Both the position numbers and the translations under genes were made by a program. Source: Sipunculus nudus (taxonomy: Eukaryota > Annelida > Sipuncula > Golfingiida > Sipunculidae). From it: DNA of 64,000 bases. The notes under the pieces were generated by a model that saw nothing but the letters and a program-made list of their open reading frames with translations, had not been told where the DNA came from and did no database searches. Shown in pieces: positions 60,601-63,674 of this stretch (within the stretch, counting starts at the first letter, position 1; each line of letters starts with the position of its first letter). The stretch is taken from the NCBI GenBank assembly GCA_026874595.1, contig CM049307.1:74376643-74440642 (forward strand). The letters are read 5' to 3'.

Positions 60601-61840
60601 GCATTGCACTGGGACCACAGTTACAAAATATAATTTAACAGACTTGCCTGAGTGACATTGGGTGGGCCTTGTCAGAGCACTACCCTGAACGCTTGGGTTA
60701 GAAGAGCTAGGAAGAAGTTTGATTGGTGGATCCATTGGGCCTGCCTACTTCTTATAGGGGTGCTAGAGGGTTAGTCCACCAGGGATGAAAGGGTGGATGG
60801 GATAGCTTACAATATATCAGTATTATATTGAACAAATTATAATCTTTAACACTTCCCAGATGACTTCAAACCAGCTTTCTCTTTTAATTATTATTATATA
60901 TTTATAAATATTTGTGGTGGAATTAATTTCAGCAGGTCATTTAGTATATTCAAATATTTAACTCTATGTAAAGAAGATACTAAATGGAACAAGATGAAAG
61001 TTGGCTCAGTACATTTGAATACTGAACATTCACACTTCTCATTGTATTACTTGATGTAATGGCTTACAGTATCGTGAGGAGATGGCTGAGGCATTGGCCA
61101 ATTTGACAAAACCTGATATAGCCTCCATTCAGCTGTGTGCCAGCACCATCGGTGTCCTGACTGCACCAGCCGAGGAAATGACTCGTAAGGCACAGGTAAG
61201 TTAAAGCAGGGAAGTGTGTAGGATGTAGCCGAGAGGTTAAGGTCCTTAGTCAAAATGCAAAATCTCAGTACAGTGTGTTAATGTCAAGTTAGGACATCTT
61301 GATTCTTCCTAGGAATCTGCACAAATAATATATGAAATCCAAAAAGCATGAAAAAAAACCCATATCAGATTAAACCTGATGGGGGTATTTTTCTTGCTAC
61401 AAGCTGACAGTCTGTATGAATAAAATTTGAAATCCAAAAGGCATGAAAAATAATATATCAGGTTAGACTTGCCAGGGGTTAATTTACTTGATACAAGCTT
61501 ACAGTCTGTATGAATAAAATATGAAATCTAAAAGGCATGTAAAAATAACATCTGATTAGACCTGCTGGTGGTATTTTTCTTGCCACCAGTTTTCAGTTGT
61601 TAACCCCCTTCTTAAGGTGAAAACGAAGCCTGATAGTTCCTGAGTTGTTGAAACAAGCTGACAGGATTACTTTTATTGGACCTGTTGAATAACTGTTGTA
61701 TTGTTTGGATCCAGAAAACATTGTCCAAGTCCTTGAAGGATATGGCCAACACACTGTTTGACTTAGCAGAGGAAACACCAATTGAAGAGATCAAACGAAC
61801 CGCCTCAAATCTCTTTGACTCTGTTGGAAATCTGTTTGAG
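9307..61840 (+). CDS. Polycystin-1-like receptor (signal peptide, WSC, about 11 PKD domains, REJ), 22 exons, 3' partial
   Basis: Spliced by hand from 22 exons listed separately; lengths sum to 6060 nt (2020 codons, no stop) and all 21 introns are GT-AG with matching phases. Residues 1 to about 19 form a signal peptide (MKALLVISALLALVHQYE). Residues 23-108 are a WSC domain with 8 cysteines. PKD domains follow at roughly 113-200 and 430-1350, with motifs such as FDYGDG, WDYGDG, WADGT and VEWGDG. The REJ module starts near Cys1355 and continues to the window edge. In vertebrate polycystin-1 the order WSC-PKD-REJ precedes GPS, PLAT and 11 membrane spans, so this should be the extracellular part of a large membrane receptor; that C-terminal half is not in the window. 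No leucine-rich repeats or C-type lectin domain are visible here. The exact member (PKD1 versus a PKD1-like or sea-urchin-REJ-like paralogue) cannot be fixed without the 3' half. Confidence 0.9.
11145..11440 (+). mobile_element. tRNA-derived SINE (approximate limits)
   Basis: Contains an A-box-like TAGCAAAGCGGT at 11155-11166 (11 of 12 to the RNA polymerase III A-box consensus) and an exact B box GGTTCGAATCC at 11198-11208, spaced as in tRNA genes. The sequence does not fold into an intact tRNA. The body downstream is unrelated to tRNA, so this is a SINE head rather than a functional gene. The 3' limit is a guess. Confidence 0.55.
13297..13362. repeat. (AT)n microsatellite
   Basis: About 33 uninterrupted AT dinucleotides in intron 1, about 120 nt before the exon 2 acceptor. 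Confidence 0.95.
13484..13505 (+). CDS. Exon 2: 22-nt microexon finishing the signal peptide
   Basis: Only 22 nt between a TTTTTTTTCTATTACAG acceptor and a GTATGT donor. It encodes ALVHQYE plus one base. It enters in phase 0 and leaves in phase 1, exactly what joins exon 1 to the WSC exon; the result is a typical cleavable signal peptide with cleavage likely near the exon 2/3 junction. Confidence 0.7.
14516..14793 (-). mobile_element. tRNA-derived SINE, copy 1 (family S)
   Basis: Shares long blocks with 46398-46673: CCTGGGTGTGTAAT, TTTGTGAGTGAAA, GGCCGT.TGGCACAG and GACCACAGAAGC. On the minus strand the head (high-coordinate end) carries A-box-like GTGGTC and B-box-like sequence, as expected for a tRNA-derived SINE. 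It is antisense to the host gene and abuts a LINE fragment. Confidence 0.65.
14845..15802 (+). pseudogene. Decayed non-LTR retrotransposon reverse transcriptase, 5' truncated
   Basis: The first frame encodes GVLQGDTLVPLLFIIVLAMR and the catalytic FADD box (15057-15068, in ADLDFADDIALLSD). After a frameshift near 15160-15170 the next frame gives KTKYLAYN, FKYLGSWVDE, ESILIYGCESWAL and the post-RT C-terminal region LAGHCHRHPE, GHRGRGRPQTSY and MMEDRDVWRSH, ending at TAA 15800-15802. Two in-frame stops (TAG 15527, TGA 15536) interrupt it. The upstream endonuclease and the N-terminal part of the RT are missing. It resembles the abundant invertebrate LINE type; the clade cannot be fixed from this fragment. 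Dead copy in intron 2. Confidence 0.9.
15896..16266 (+). CDS. Exon 3: WSC domain and start of first PKD domain
   Basis: Residues 19-142. It opens with SSYIGCFR, the typical WSC start, and carries eight cysteines (residues 26, 53, 57, 73, 75, 88, 92, 100), including the central CFC pair. WSC domains are putative carbohydrate-binding modules found near the N terminus of polycystin-1. The tail (from about 113) is the first strands of a PKD domain. Donor is GTAAGT, phase 0. An acceptor ending TTTCTTTGTAG precedes it, only about 90 nt after a decayed LINE fragment. Confidence 0.9.
16267..18038 (+). other. Intron 3 (1772 nt) with a diverged family A copy
   Basis: GTAAGT to TTTCAG. Between about 16340 and 16945 lie sequences resembling the family A array (GTCACAGTGACCCGATTTCAGG, GATATTACGATAGAAGATTCT, GTGGATTCTAGGCCTGG), strongly diverged, ending in an (AT)n tract at 16953-16990. 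At 17278-17332 GTTTGTCATTA recurs four times in tandem. Confidence 0.6.
18039..18188 (+). CDS. Exon 4: PKD domain 1 core
   Basis: Residues 143-192, flanked by TGTGTTTCAG and GTAAGG. It contains YSFDYGDGSGF and FSKTYSMPGEKMATVSISD, the two most conserved PKD-fold segments (the YGDG loop, and the aromatic-plus-PG strand). Phase 0 on both sides. Confidence 0.88.
18189..18667 (+). other. Intron 4 (479 nt), nothing recognised
   Basis: GTAAGG to TCACAG. Only a short ACAGACACACAGACAGACA-like tract near 18560. Confidence 0.75.
18668..18845 (+). CDS. Exon 5: end of PKD 1 and linker
   Basis: Residues 193-251, starting with PGKDSTIFLVQAPAKNVTVE, a final PKD strand with linker, then a segment with two cysteines and several N-glycosylation sequons (NVT, NAT, NFS) that I cannot assign to a named domain. 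Acceptor TTCACAG, donor GTAAAT, ends in phase 1. Confidence 0.8.
18846..20862 (+). other. Intron 5 (2017 nt) with (AT)n and palindromic stretches
   Basis: Contains a TATA-rich microsatellite at about 19077-19153 and, at 20400-20600, several TCGCAAA/TTTGCGA words including the 14-bp palindrome TCGCAAATTTGCGA. A segment at 18880-18960 with CGGCTGGATCAATATTCCGA and repeated CGATAT words looks like an old transposon end. No gene. Confidence 0.6.
19098..19153. repeat. (AT)n microsatellite
   Basis: Long AT dinucleotide run in intron 5, preceded by a TATAATATATA-type imperfect stretch from 19077. Confidence 0.92.
20863..21029 (+). CDS. Exon 6: unassigned extracellular segment
   Basis: Residues 252-307, from DATWHAAGPAVSEHGTYNN to NATGNIDLL. 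The exon is open in the only frame that joins its neighbours and sits between TTAAATTACAG and GTGAGT. No domain recognised; by position it belongs to the region between the first and second PKD domains, where other polycystins carry lectin or LDL-A modules. Confidence 0.75.
21030..21638 (+). other. Intron 6 (609 nt), nothing recognised
   Basis: GTGAGT to TCAAAAG; AT-rich, with one small hairpin around GTGCACTATTTTTGTAGTGC at 21458-21479. Confidence 0.7.
21639..22323 (+). CDS. Exon 7: cysteine-rich module and PKD domain 2
   Basis: Residues 308-535. The first third has eight cysteines (313, 321, 327, 333, 341, 348, 354, 364), likely a small disulphide-rich module. Next comes a segment with SPGDVVGYIHNGGG and then a PKD-like strand set (RIYHTYNSPGTYTITANASN). 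The exon ends with the first strands of PKD 3. Donor GTCAGT, phase 1. Whether the cysteine-rich block is a degenerate LDL-A or EGF-like unit is uncertain. Confidence 0.88.
22324..22890 (+). other. Intron 7 (567 nt), nothing recognised
   Basis: GTCAGT to TTCTGTAG. Unremarkable AT-rich intron. Confidence 0.75.
22891..24306 (+). CDS. Exon 8: large exon with five PKD domains and part of a sixth
   Basis: Residues 536-1007, the longest exon (1416 nt). It has successive PKD repeats of about 80 residues: WDYGDGRAV with VYNITVQAEN; YCTWDFEGV with YTVQVTCANN; a degenerate one with YLVTLQAENL; ILWDYGDSTPND with FTVKTYIYNN; VDCTYGDQQ with YTVRCNMSNK; and the first half of another with VRLYFSGGDPTG. Interdomain linkers of the type VQDTITD and VETKITG recur, as is usual in polycystins. 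Many N-glycosylation sequons. Donor GTACGT, phase 1. Confidence 0.95.
25688..25727 (-). mobile_element. Solo hAT-like MITE terminus
   Basis: On the minus strand this reads CAGGAGCGGATCCAGAATTT followed by a G-run, the end motif shared with copies at 5471, 30252 and 56871-56905. The other end was not found. Confidence 0.4.
25938..27556. mobile_element. Minisatellite-bearing element bounded by 15-bp inverted repeats
   Basis: CCTCACGCAGAGGTT (25938-25952) and its exact complement AACCTCTGCGTGAGG (27542-27556) enclose the 32-bp minisatellite with short unique arms. The symmetrical arrangement suggests a non-autonomous transposon whose core is the tandem array. No coding capacity and no clear TSD. 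Confidence 0.5.
26112..27516. repeat. 32-bp minisatellite, about 43 copies, with 160-bp higher-order period
   Basis: Unit of the form GCTCTCGTTGGTCTGATTAC plus ACCGTGACACCT. Variants (CGTGACACC, CGAGACACC, CTTGACACC; TCGTTGG versus TCGTCGG) recur in a fixed order: the GAGACACC-type variant after a TTCTCGTCGG unit appears at about 26637, 26798, 26957 and 27118, steps of 160 nt or five units. A minus-strand ORF through it is a translation artefact. Confidence 0.93.
30252..30630. mobile_element. hAT-like MITE with imperfect 8-bp target duplication
   Basis: Begins CAGGGGCGTCAAT and ends ATTAACGCCACTG, imperfect inverted termini. Flanks GTTATAAT (30244-30251) and CTTATGAT (30631-30638) match at 6 of 8 positions, the duplication length of hAT insertions. 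Inside are long G- and C-runs and a (GT)n tract at about 30556-30580. No transposase. Confidence 0.6.
31995..32018. repeat. (AAT)n microsatellite
   Basis: About seven AAT/ATA trinucleotide repeats in intron 8. Confidence 0.85.
33006..33110 (+). repeat. G-run tandem repeat (GGGGGTTAATTGTC-like), G-quadruplex prone
   Basis: Six G-runs of 4-9 bases separated by short TAATTGTC-type spacers, about 150 nt before the exon 9 acceptor and G-rich on the coding strand, so the pre-mRNA would carry the runs. Confidence 0.7.
33259..33444 (+). CDS. Exon 9: second half of PKD 8 and start of PKD 9
   Basis: Residues 1008-1069. FNHTYSTPGTYEMTVMAQNGLGN completes the PKD domain begun at the end of exon 8, which validates splicing across the 8952-nt intron. 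HPVTGQFSVTSDSP begins the next repeat. Acceptor TTATCTTTGAAG, donor GTGAGT, phase 1 in and out. Confidence 0.92.
33445..34072 (+). other. Intron 9 (628 nt) mostly filled by a family A copy
   Basis: GTGAGT to TTTACAG; see the repeat at 33605-33990. Confidence 0.75.
33605..33990 (-). repeat. Dispersed copy of family A, reverse orientation
   Basis: Starts with the hairpin AGCTCAGCTGACTGGAAGTC, then CTTTGTCCGTCC, TAGGTCTCTGTTACC, a C-run and CAGACTGGTGGCGCCACCTG, the reverse complement of one array unit from 1-3432. One single unit sits in intron 9, so the family is mobile or was dispersed by transposition. Confidence 0.85.
34073..34293 (+). CDS. Exon 10: PKD domain 9
   Basis: Residues 1070-1143 with IRIDWADGTVEGP (YGDG-loop equivalent) and FPKTYPHDYTAAGTGSHKA. 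The first codon is split with exon 9 to give Ser. Acceptor TGTTTTTACAG, donor GTAAGA, ends in phase 0. Confidence 0.9.
34294..34710 (+). other. Intron 10 (417 nt), nothing recognised
   Basis: GTAAGA to ACTGCAG; AT-rich. Confidence 0.75.
34711..34861 (+). CDS. Exon 11: PKD domain 10, first part
   Basis: Residues 1144-1193, AGVYADITTLNSQVRY to SVWFYMAVT. It contains a proline/glycine-rich insert (VPVGGPPQPGFGP). Acceptor TTACACTGCAG, donor GTATGA, phase 1 exit. Confidence 0.87.
34862..36823 (+). other. Intron 11 (1962 nt), nothing recognised
   Basis: GTATGA to TTTCAG. ORFs up to 95 codons on both strands have no recognisable product. No clear repeat. Confidence 0.65.
36824..36921 (+). CDS. 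Exon 12: PKD domain 10, middle
   Basis: Residues 1194-1226, GTVEEYNFVANSSSSVKICD to VDFPE. It replaces the usual YGDG loop by CDFNNTNE. Acceptor ATGTTTTTCAG, donor GTAAGT, phase 0 exit. Confidence 0.85.
36922..37979 (+). other. Intron 12 (1058 nt), nothing recognised
   Basis: GTAAGT to TTTTCAG. At 37553-37680 several TTCCCTGAC/TTTTTCCCTGAC words recur, a short degenerate tandem repeat. Confidence 0.65.
37980..38846 (+). CDS. Exon 13: end of PKD 10, PKD 11 and start of REJ
   Basis: Residues 1227-1515. PGTYDVSITARNPF closes PKD 10. PKD 11 contains LTVEWGDGLSSN and ISHVYDTEQQYEAKF. From Cys1355 (SQCKSPLISIRDV) the REJ module begins, with NCATTLVNEKYWRVY and the characteristic MTVGSNQEIDLEPIKYSLDP segment. 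REJ was first defined in sea urchin sperm receptors for egg jelly and occurs just before GPS in polycystins. Donor GTAGGA is weak but gives the only in-phase join. Confidence 0.93.
38847..41349 (+). other. Intron 13 (2503 nt) with a CpG-rich block and a 230-bp duplication
   Basis: 39070-39660 is clearly richer in CpG than its surroundings and carries a 112-codon minus-strand ORF (39299-39637) without recognisable product. 39874-40080 has a 68-codon plus ORF. Later a tandem duplication occurs at 40830-41280. Confidence 0.6.
40830..41280 (+). repeat. Tandem duplication, unit about 220-231 bp
   Basis: GGGAATCAAAGTTTATAAAC at 40830 and 41061 opens two copies that both contain ACTGAGAAATCAATTAATGA, ATTATCAGGGCACTCAGGT and end CGATCGTTTC (41051-41060 and 41271-41280). 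The copies differ mainly by small indels. Confidence 0.9.
41350..41678 (+). CDS. Exon 14: REJ module
   Basis: Residues 1516-1624. FNWFCRRI carries the Trp and Cys-Arg conserved in REJ modules, followed by GGCFRQGPGAVIVPGNGGKL and YEFLVEAVKGDRKAK, typical REJ strands. GEPPLISIA leads to the next Cys. Acceptor TATGTTTTTACAG, donor GTGAGT, ends in phase 2. Confidence 0.92.
41760..42016. mobile_element. Foldback (almost fully palindromic) MITE, 257 bp
   Basis: Left arm CACAGGCGCTTGAATCCCTA at 41760; right arm is its complement ending GCGCCTGTG at 42016. The arms pair over about 120 bp each (for example GACCCAATAATAAAACGG with CCGTTTTATTATTGGGTC) and meet around TATTATGTCATAATA. TA-rich flanks (ATATATA) hide the target duplication. 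An isolated look-alike of the terminus lies at 31325-31343 (18 of 19 bases). Confidence 0.88.
42600..43600 (+). repeat. Family B tandem repeat (about 150-bp units)
   Basis: Units start GTGAATGCAGGTGGCGCCAC or variants (42605, about 42758, about 43150, 43303, 43432, 43582) and continue with TTTCAGGTGGATAAGTC and CAGATGAACAGATGGACGC. They share the 12-bp palindrome GGTGGCGCCACC with family A but otherwise differ. The 146-codon ORF at 42606-43046 is repeat-derived. Confidence 0.8.
43603..43635. repeat. Poly-T tract
   Basis: About 33 consecutive T directly after the last family B unit; could be the poly-A tail of a minus-strand retro-insertion or slippage. Confidence 0.9.
44397..44965 (-). repeat. 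Broken family A copy, reverse orientation
   Basis: AGCTCAGCTCATGAAAGTCG and CTTTGTCCGTCG at the start, ACATCCAGGGAGCTTC inside, GACTGGTGGCGCCATC at 44752-44767 and GTCAGCTGAGCGTCATGA near the end. It is interrupted by unrelated sequence and lies 27 nt before exon 15. Confidence 0.7.
44992..45179 (+). CDS. Exon 15: REJ module
   Basis: Residues 1625-1687: CENGSICHQRED, then TCLKGCSADIQYEWRLDY, the REJ double-Cys/YEW motif. The donor is ambiguous: GTGGTA at 45180 or GTACTG at 45183. Both keep the frame and differ by one residue. The acceptor lies next to a dispersed copy of the 338-bp repeat family. Confidence 0.87.
45180..47767 (+). other. Intron 15 (2588 nt)
   Basis: Contains an (AT)n tract at about 45561-45582, a minus-strand SINE at 46398-46673 and otherwise AT-rich sequence with no gene. 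Confidence 0.7.
46398..46673 (-). mobile_element. tRNA-derived SINE, copy 2 (family S)
   Basis: Aligns with 14516-14793 over most of its length. On the minus strand it begins GCTTCTGTGGTCATGGGGCA, followed by AGAGCACTGGGCTCAAGCCG and a degenerate B box (GAGTTTGAATCAT). This tRNA-like head with a common tail makes a dispersed SINE family likely. Confidence 0.7.
47768..48016 (+). CDS. Exon 16: REJ module
   Basis: Residues 1688-1770. TFARSVFKRDWYRVRLTAT is followed by APEGGNCTVNSTVGVAYKD and LRCHGWVDMDGIAMYQF, which match the REJ pattern P..G.C.V.P..G then C.GW.D......Y.F. Acceptor TTGACTTCACAG, donor GTGAGC, phase 1 both sides. Confidence 0.92.
48017..49035 (+). other. Intron 16 (1019 nt), nothing recognised
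   Basis: GTGAGC to CACACAG; no clear repeat. ORFs of up to 86 codons show no product. Confidence 0.7.
49036..49205 (+). CDS. Exon 17: REJ module
   Basis: Residues 1771-1827: LSFGVDNSINTVLPLGPF and MARIVDERGAATEVTIAEVK, the REJ section with LP.G and D..GA that follows the Trp-Asp motif. Acceptor ATTCACACAG, donor GTAAGT, phase 0 exit. Confidence 0.92.
50281..50760 (+). mobile_element. Hairpin-headed interspersed repeat containing a 181-bp dimer
   Basis: Starts with a stem TATGGCCCCGCCAC-AAA-GTGGCCGGGGCATA, ends TGCCCCAGGCGGGGGCATTC. Two internal copies of ACGGACTTTTT.TCGCAATGCC through GCAGATAATGACCAGTTACA begin near 50370 and 50549. It looks like a repeat type common in mollusc genomes; that attribution is from memory and not checked. 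Confidence 0.6.
52430..52703. mobile_element. piggyBac-type MITE with TTAA target sites
   Basis: TTAACCCTTTACTGTTTACA (52430-52449) is matched exactly by TGTAAACAGTAAAGGGTTAA (52684-52703). TTAA target duplication followed by CCCTTT is the hallmark of piggyBac insertions: 16-bp terminal repeats plus TTAA. The 234-bp interior has no ORF, so the element is non-autonomous. Confidence 0.88.
53071..53500. mobile_element. CpG-rich 430-bp element with 15-bp terminal inverted repeats
   Basis: GCCTCGGTCACAACC (53071-53085) and GGTTGTGACCGAGGC (53486-53500) are exact complements. The interior is far richer in CpG than the AT-rich intron around it (for example GCGGCGGCCGTGCGTC). No transposase ORF; no clear TSD. 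Confidence 0.8.
54193..54361 (+). CDS. Exon 18: helical segment after REJ core
   Basis: Residues 1828-1883, ATEPSQASLKKEMDAILST to NTARKNSQE: hydrophilic, likely helical, as in the stretch between REJ and GPS of polycystins. Two donors are possible: GTGCTT after 54361 (used here, preceded by GAAG) and a better-matching GTAAGA after 54343. Both end in phase 1, so the six-residue tail may be optional. Acceptor TTTTTTTCTTCAG. Confidence 0.83.
56871..56905 (-). mobile_element. Solo hAT-like MITE terminus
   Basis: On the minus strand CAGGAGTGGATCCAGGGGGA, the same end motif as at 5471 and 25727. The matching end was not found. Confidence 0.35.
57593..57650. repeat. (GT)n(AT)n compound microsatellite
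   Basis: About six GT units running into about 22 AT units. Confidence 0.95.
58080..58385 (+). repeat. Degenerate tandem duplication, about 145 bp
   Basis: AACAATATATTAAG recurs about 149 nt apart and GATACAGATAATAAAT recurs at 58189 and 58331. The two copies have diverged. Confidence 0.7.
58999..59081 (+). CDS. Exon 19
   Basis: Residues 1884-1911, YFDTDVVRDTSSIGYGPRY to NTVV, between TTTTTTTAAG and GTAAGG. Short, open in the required frame and phase (1 in, 0 out). Assignment depends on splice sites and phase because no motif is diagnostic. Confidence 0.72.
59082..60215 (+). other. Intron 19 (1134 nt), nothing recognised
   Basis: GTAAGG to TTGAAG; no repeat or gene seen. Confidence 0.7.
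60216..60290 (+). CDS. Exon 20
   Basis: Residues 1912-1936, TGSGLNMTAEEKEEAIEQVR then DTRSR. An amphipathic charged helix with a GTAAGC donor. Acceptor ATTATTGAAG is only weakly pyrimidine-rich. Phase 0 both sides, and its helix continues into exon 21. Confidence 0.72.
60291..61069 (+). other. Intron 20 (779 nt), nothing recognised
   Basis: GTAAGC to CTTACAG. A short CACACACACA tract follows the donor. Confidence 0.75.
61070..61195 (+). CDS. Exon 21
   Basis: Residues 1937-1978, YREEMAEALANLTKPDIASI then QLCASTIGVLTAPAEEMTRK. This resembles the helical repeat region seen between REJ and GAIN in polycystin-1-like proteins (L..A..P.E). GTAAGT donor, TGGCTTACAG acceptor, 126 nt, phase 0. Confidence 0.85.
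61196..61714 (+). other. Intron 21 (519 nt) with a three-copy tandem repeat
   Basis: GTAAGT to GATCCAG; see 61331-61600. Confidence 0.75.
61331..61600 (+). repeat. Tandem repeat, three copies of about 95 bp
   Basis: TATGAAATCC.AAAAGCATG begins copies near 61331, 61426 and 61520. Each has a GATTAGACCTGC-like middle, TTTTCTTGCTACAAGCT and ACAGTCTGTATGAATAAAAT at the end. The third copy is truncated. Confidence 0.88.
61715..61840 (+). CDS. Exon 22 (last exon in window)
   Basis: Residues 1979-2020, KTLSKSLKDMANTLFDLAEE then TPIEEIKRTASNLFDSVGNL. Helical continuation of exon 21, also exactly 126 nt and phase 0. Donor GTAATA. No further exon was recognised between here and the window end, so at least one long intron follows and the gene is 3' partial. 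Confidence 0.85.
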
Positions 61841-62228
61841 GTAATATAATCTTGATTTAGTTTGTTTTATATAAGAGATATACTTTGTCATTTATTGGAC
61901 TGTAAATCTGTTTCAACCAATGTGAATAACTGTACTTGGTTTCACTATTCCTGTCCACTTGGTTTTTCATGTTAGAATTTTTTAACAGACAAAAACAGCT
62001 GAAAAAAAATTGTGTTTACCAAAATCACAACCAGGAAAAATGCATAATTAACTGGAGTGAAATAATACATTGCTTTGCTTGAAGTTCTTACAAAAAACAA
62101 ATGCCAATTAATGGTAAATATTTTTCAGCTTATTCCATTCTTGCCATAGTCAGATTGTAGTCTGATGAGAATAAATGACATTATAAAGGAAAGTCTGTTT
62201 TGTTTCGGTAGTGTTTTTTCAGGAGTTT

Positions 62229-62480
62229 TTTAGCTTAGCTGACTGAAAGTCATCTGAGCTATAGCGGTCACTCTTTGTCTGACGTCCCTTCGTCTGTACA
62301 TTAATCAATCACAAATCATAACTGCTGGACCTGGTTATCTACTTACCTGACATGCTGGGTGGCCCATAAAAAATCTCTTTGGAAACCTGAAATTAGGTCT
62401 CTGTTTCCCATATCCTCTGAGCTATGGGGCTCAGAAGTACCCACCTGAATTGCTAAAAATTTGATACAAAAGCTCTAGGG
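62229..62480 (-). repeat. Partial family A copy, reverse orientation
   Basis: AGCTTAGCTGACTGAAAGTC, CACTCTTTGTCTGACGTC, GAAATTAGGTCTCTGTTTCC and GAGCTATGGGGCTCAGAAGT match the reverse complement of the 1-3432 units. It stops before the GGTGGCGCCACC segment. Confidence 0.8.
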
Positions 62481-62804
62481 CTGAAAGGAGTACTCAAGTA
62501 CTCAAGTCCAGGTATTACTTATGTAACGAGAAATAAAGTGATAGCTAAGGAAAAATCATTTTTTATAAACTTTATAAAAATATTCCGCTAAATACCCAAA
62601 AATAATTCAGTAATGCTTCACTCAGTGGCAAGGCTATAAATATACAGGCTATTATATGTAGCATTATCTGAGTAGGGTGTCATGTGACCGGGTAACCACA
62701 GAGCCATCCGTAGTGATACAAGCTGGAAATCCCGACCCCCAGCTCAAAACCGGGTCTTTTGTGGCCGGTTCCTGCCGTCAGGACACGTTGTATGGTGGGA
62801 GCAC

Positions 62805-62848
62805 CGAAGCGAGACCCCAGAGTAATGACTACTCTGGGGCCCGCTTCG
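62805..62848. repeat. Perfect-stem inverted repeat within an unusual GC-rich patch
   Basis: CGAAGC then CCCCAGAGTA on the left pair with TACTCTGGGG then GCTTCG on the right around a 5-nt loop (ATGAC), with a small internal bulge. It lies in a GC-richer island (about 62675-62885) that contrasts with surrounding AT-rich DNA; possibly a transposon centre. Confidence 0.6.
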
Positions 62849-63140
62849 AAGCCTCAGACCAGCTCCTTCCATGCCGTAAACCGAACGTGTTCCTGTACAT
62901 TTTTCAGGTAGGAACAATTTATCATTTATTACTTTCCCATACTCGTATCATTTACAGTGTGTGTAGCATTTGTTAAAGTATTTAAACATAGTATATATTT
63001 TTGTATATTTGTATATTTACAGAAGTGTATTATTTTCATTCCTAGTTCAGTGGAAATTTTACACGCAATATTCCACGCAGAAAACGTATTAAATCAGGAA
63101 ATACTTACCTAATTGCCTTTGTGGCAGCTCTGCTGCTTGT

Positions 63141-63210
63141 GCCCGGCTAGTTCAGTCGGTGGGGCATGAGACTCTTAAACTCCGTGTCGTGGCCTGTTGG
63201 CCCATGAAAA
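63141..63210 (+). mobile_element. Degenerate tRNA-Lys(CTT)-like sequence, SINE head or tRNA pseudogene
   Basis: GCCCGGCTAGTTCAGTCGGT followed by GGGGCATGAGACTCTTAAAC matches the acceptor, D and anticodon parts of animal tRNA-Lys with a CTT anticodon. The anticodon stem is mispaired (TGAGA versus ACTCC), and the T arm and 3' acceptor strand are lost after GTCGTGG. It is not a functional tRNA. Confidence 0.7.
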
Positions 63211-63674
63211 AGGGCCTAAATGAGAGATTTATAGGTCCCGTTGTACCTTCAGGTTAGACACAGGGTCAGAGTATATATAGACGTTTATTAGTGAAGTCTT
63301 ATATCTTATCAAACAGGTATTTCATATATTGAACATGTGTACGTTGTAGCAAGGTAATTAATGAACACGTGTACATTTTTGACCAACAAGTATTTATAAA
63401 AGGAACAAGTGTGAACATTAACCATTAAAGAAACAAAGCCAAAAATCCAAAAGCTACATCTCGGGACGCGATAAAGCATATTTAATAGTGCTCCCTACAT
63501 GTTCATAGTGTTCTTAAACGCAGCGGCATTTAACTTATATGCTCTGCTAACGCAAGGGCCCAATAATGTGTTCGTTGTGTAAATAATATGTAAGCATGAG
63601 CATAATGTTACCATGTGACAGAGCTGCTCTAATTCAAGTACGACAATGTGGTCAGATAAGAAAATAACCCGTCA

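Noticed and set aside
62677-62976. 99-codon ORF considered as the next polycystin exon
   Set aside because: Sequence contains a stem-loop and no REJ/GAIN-like features, and there is no fitting acceptor in phase 0.
63141-63210. Functional tRNA-Lys gene
   Set aside because: Anticodon stem mispaired and T arm with 3' acceptor strand absent.
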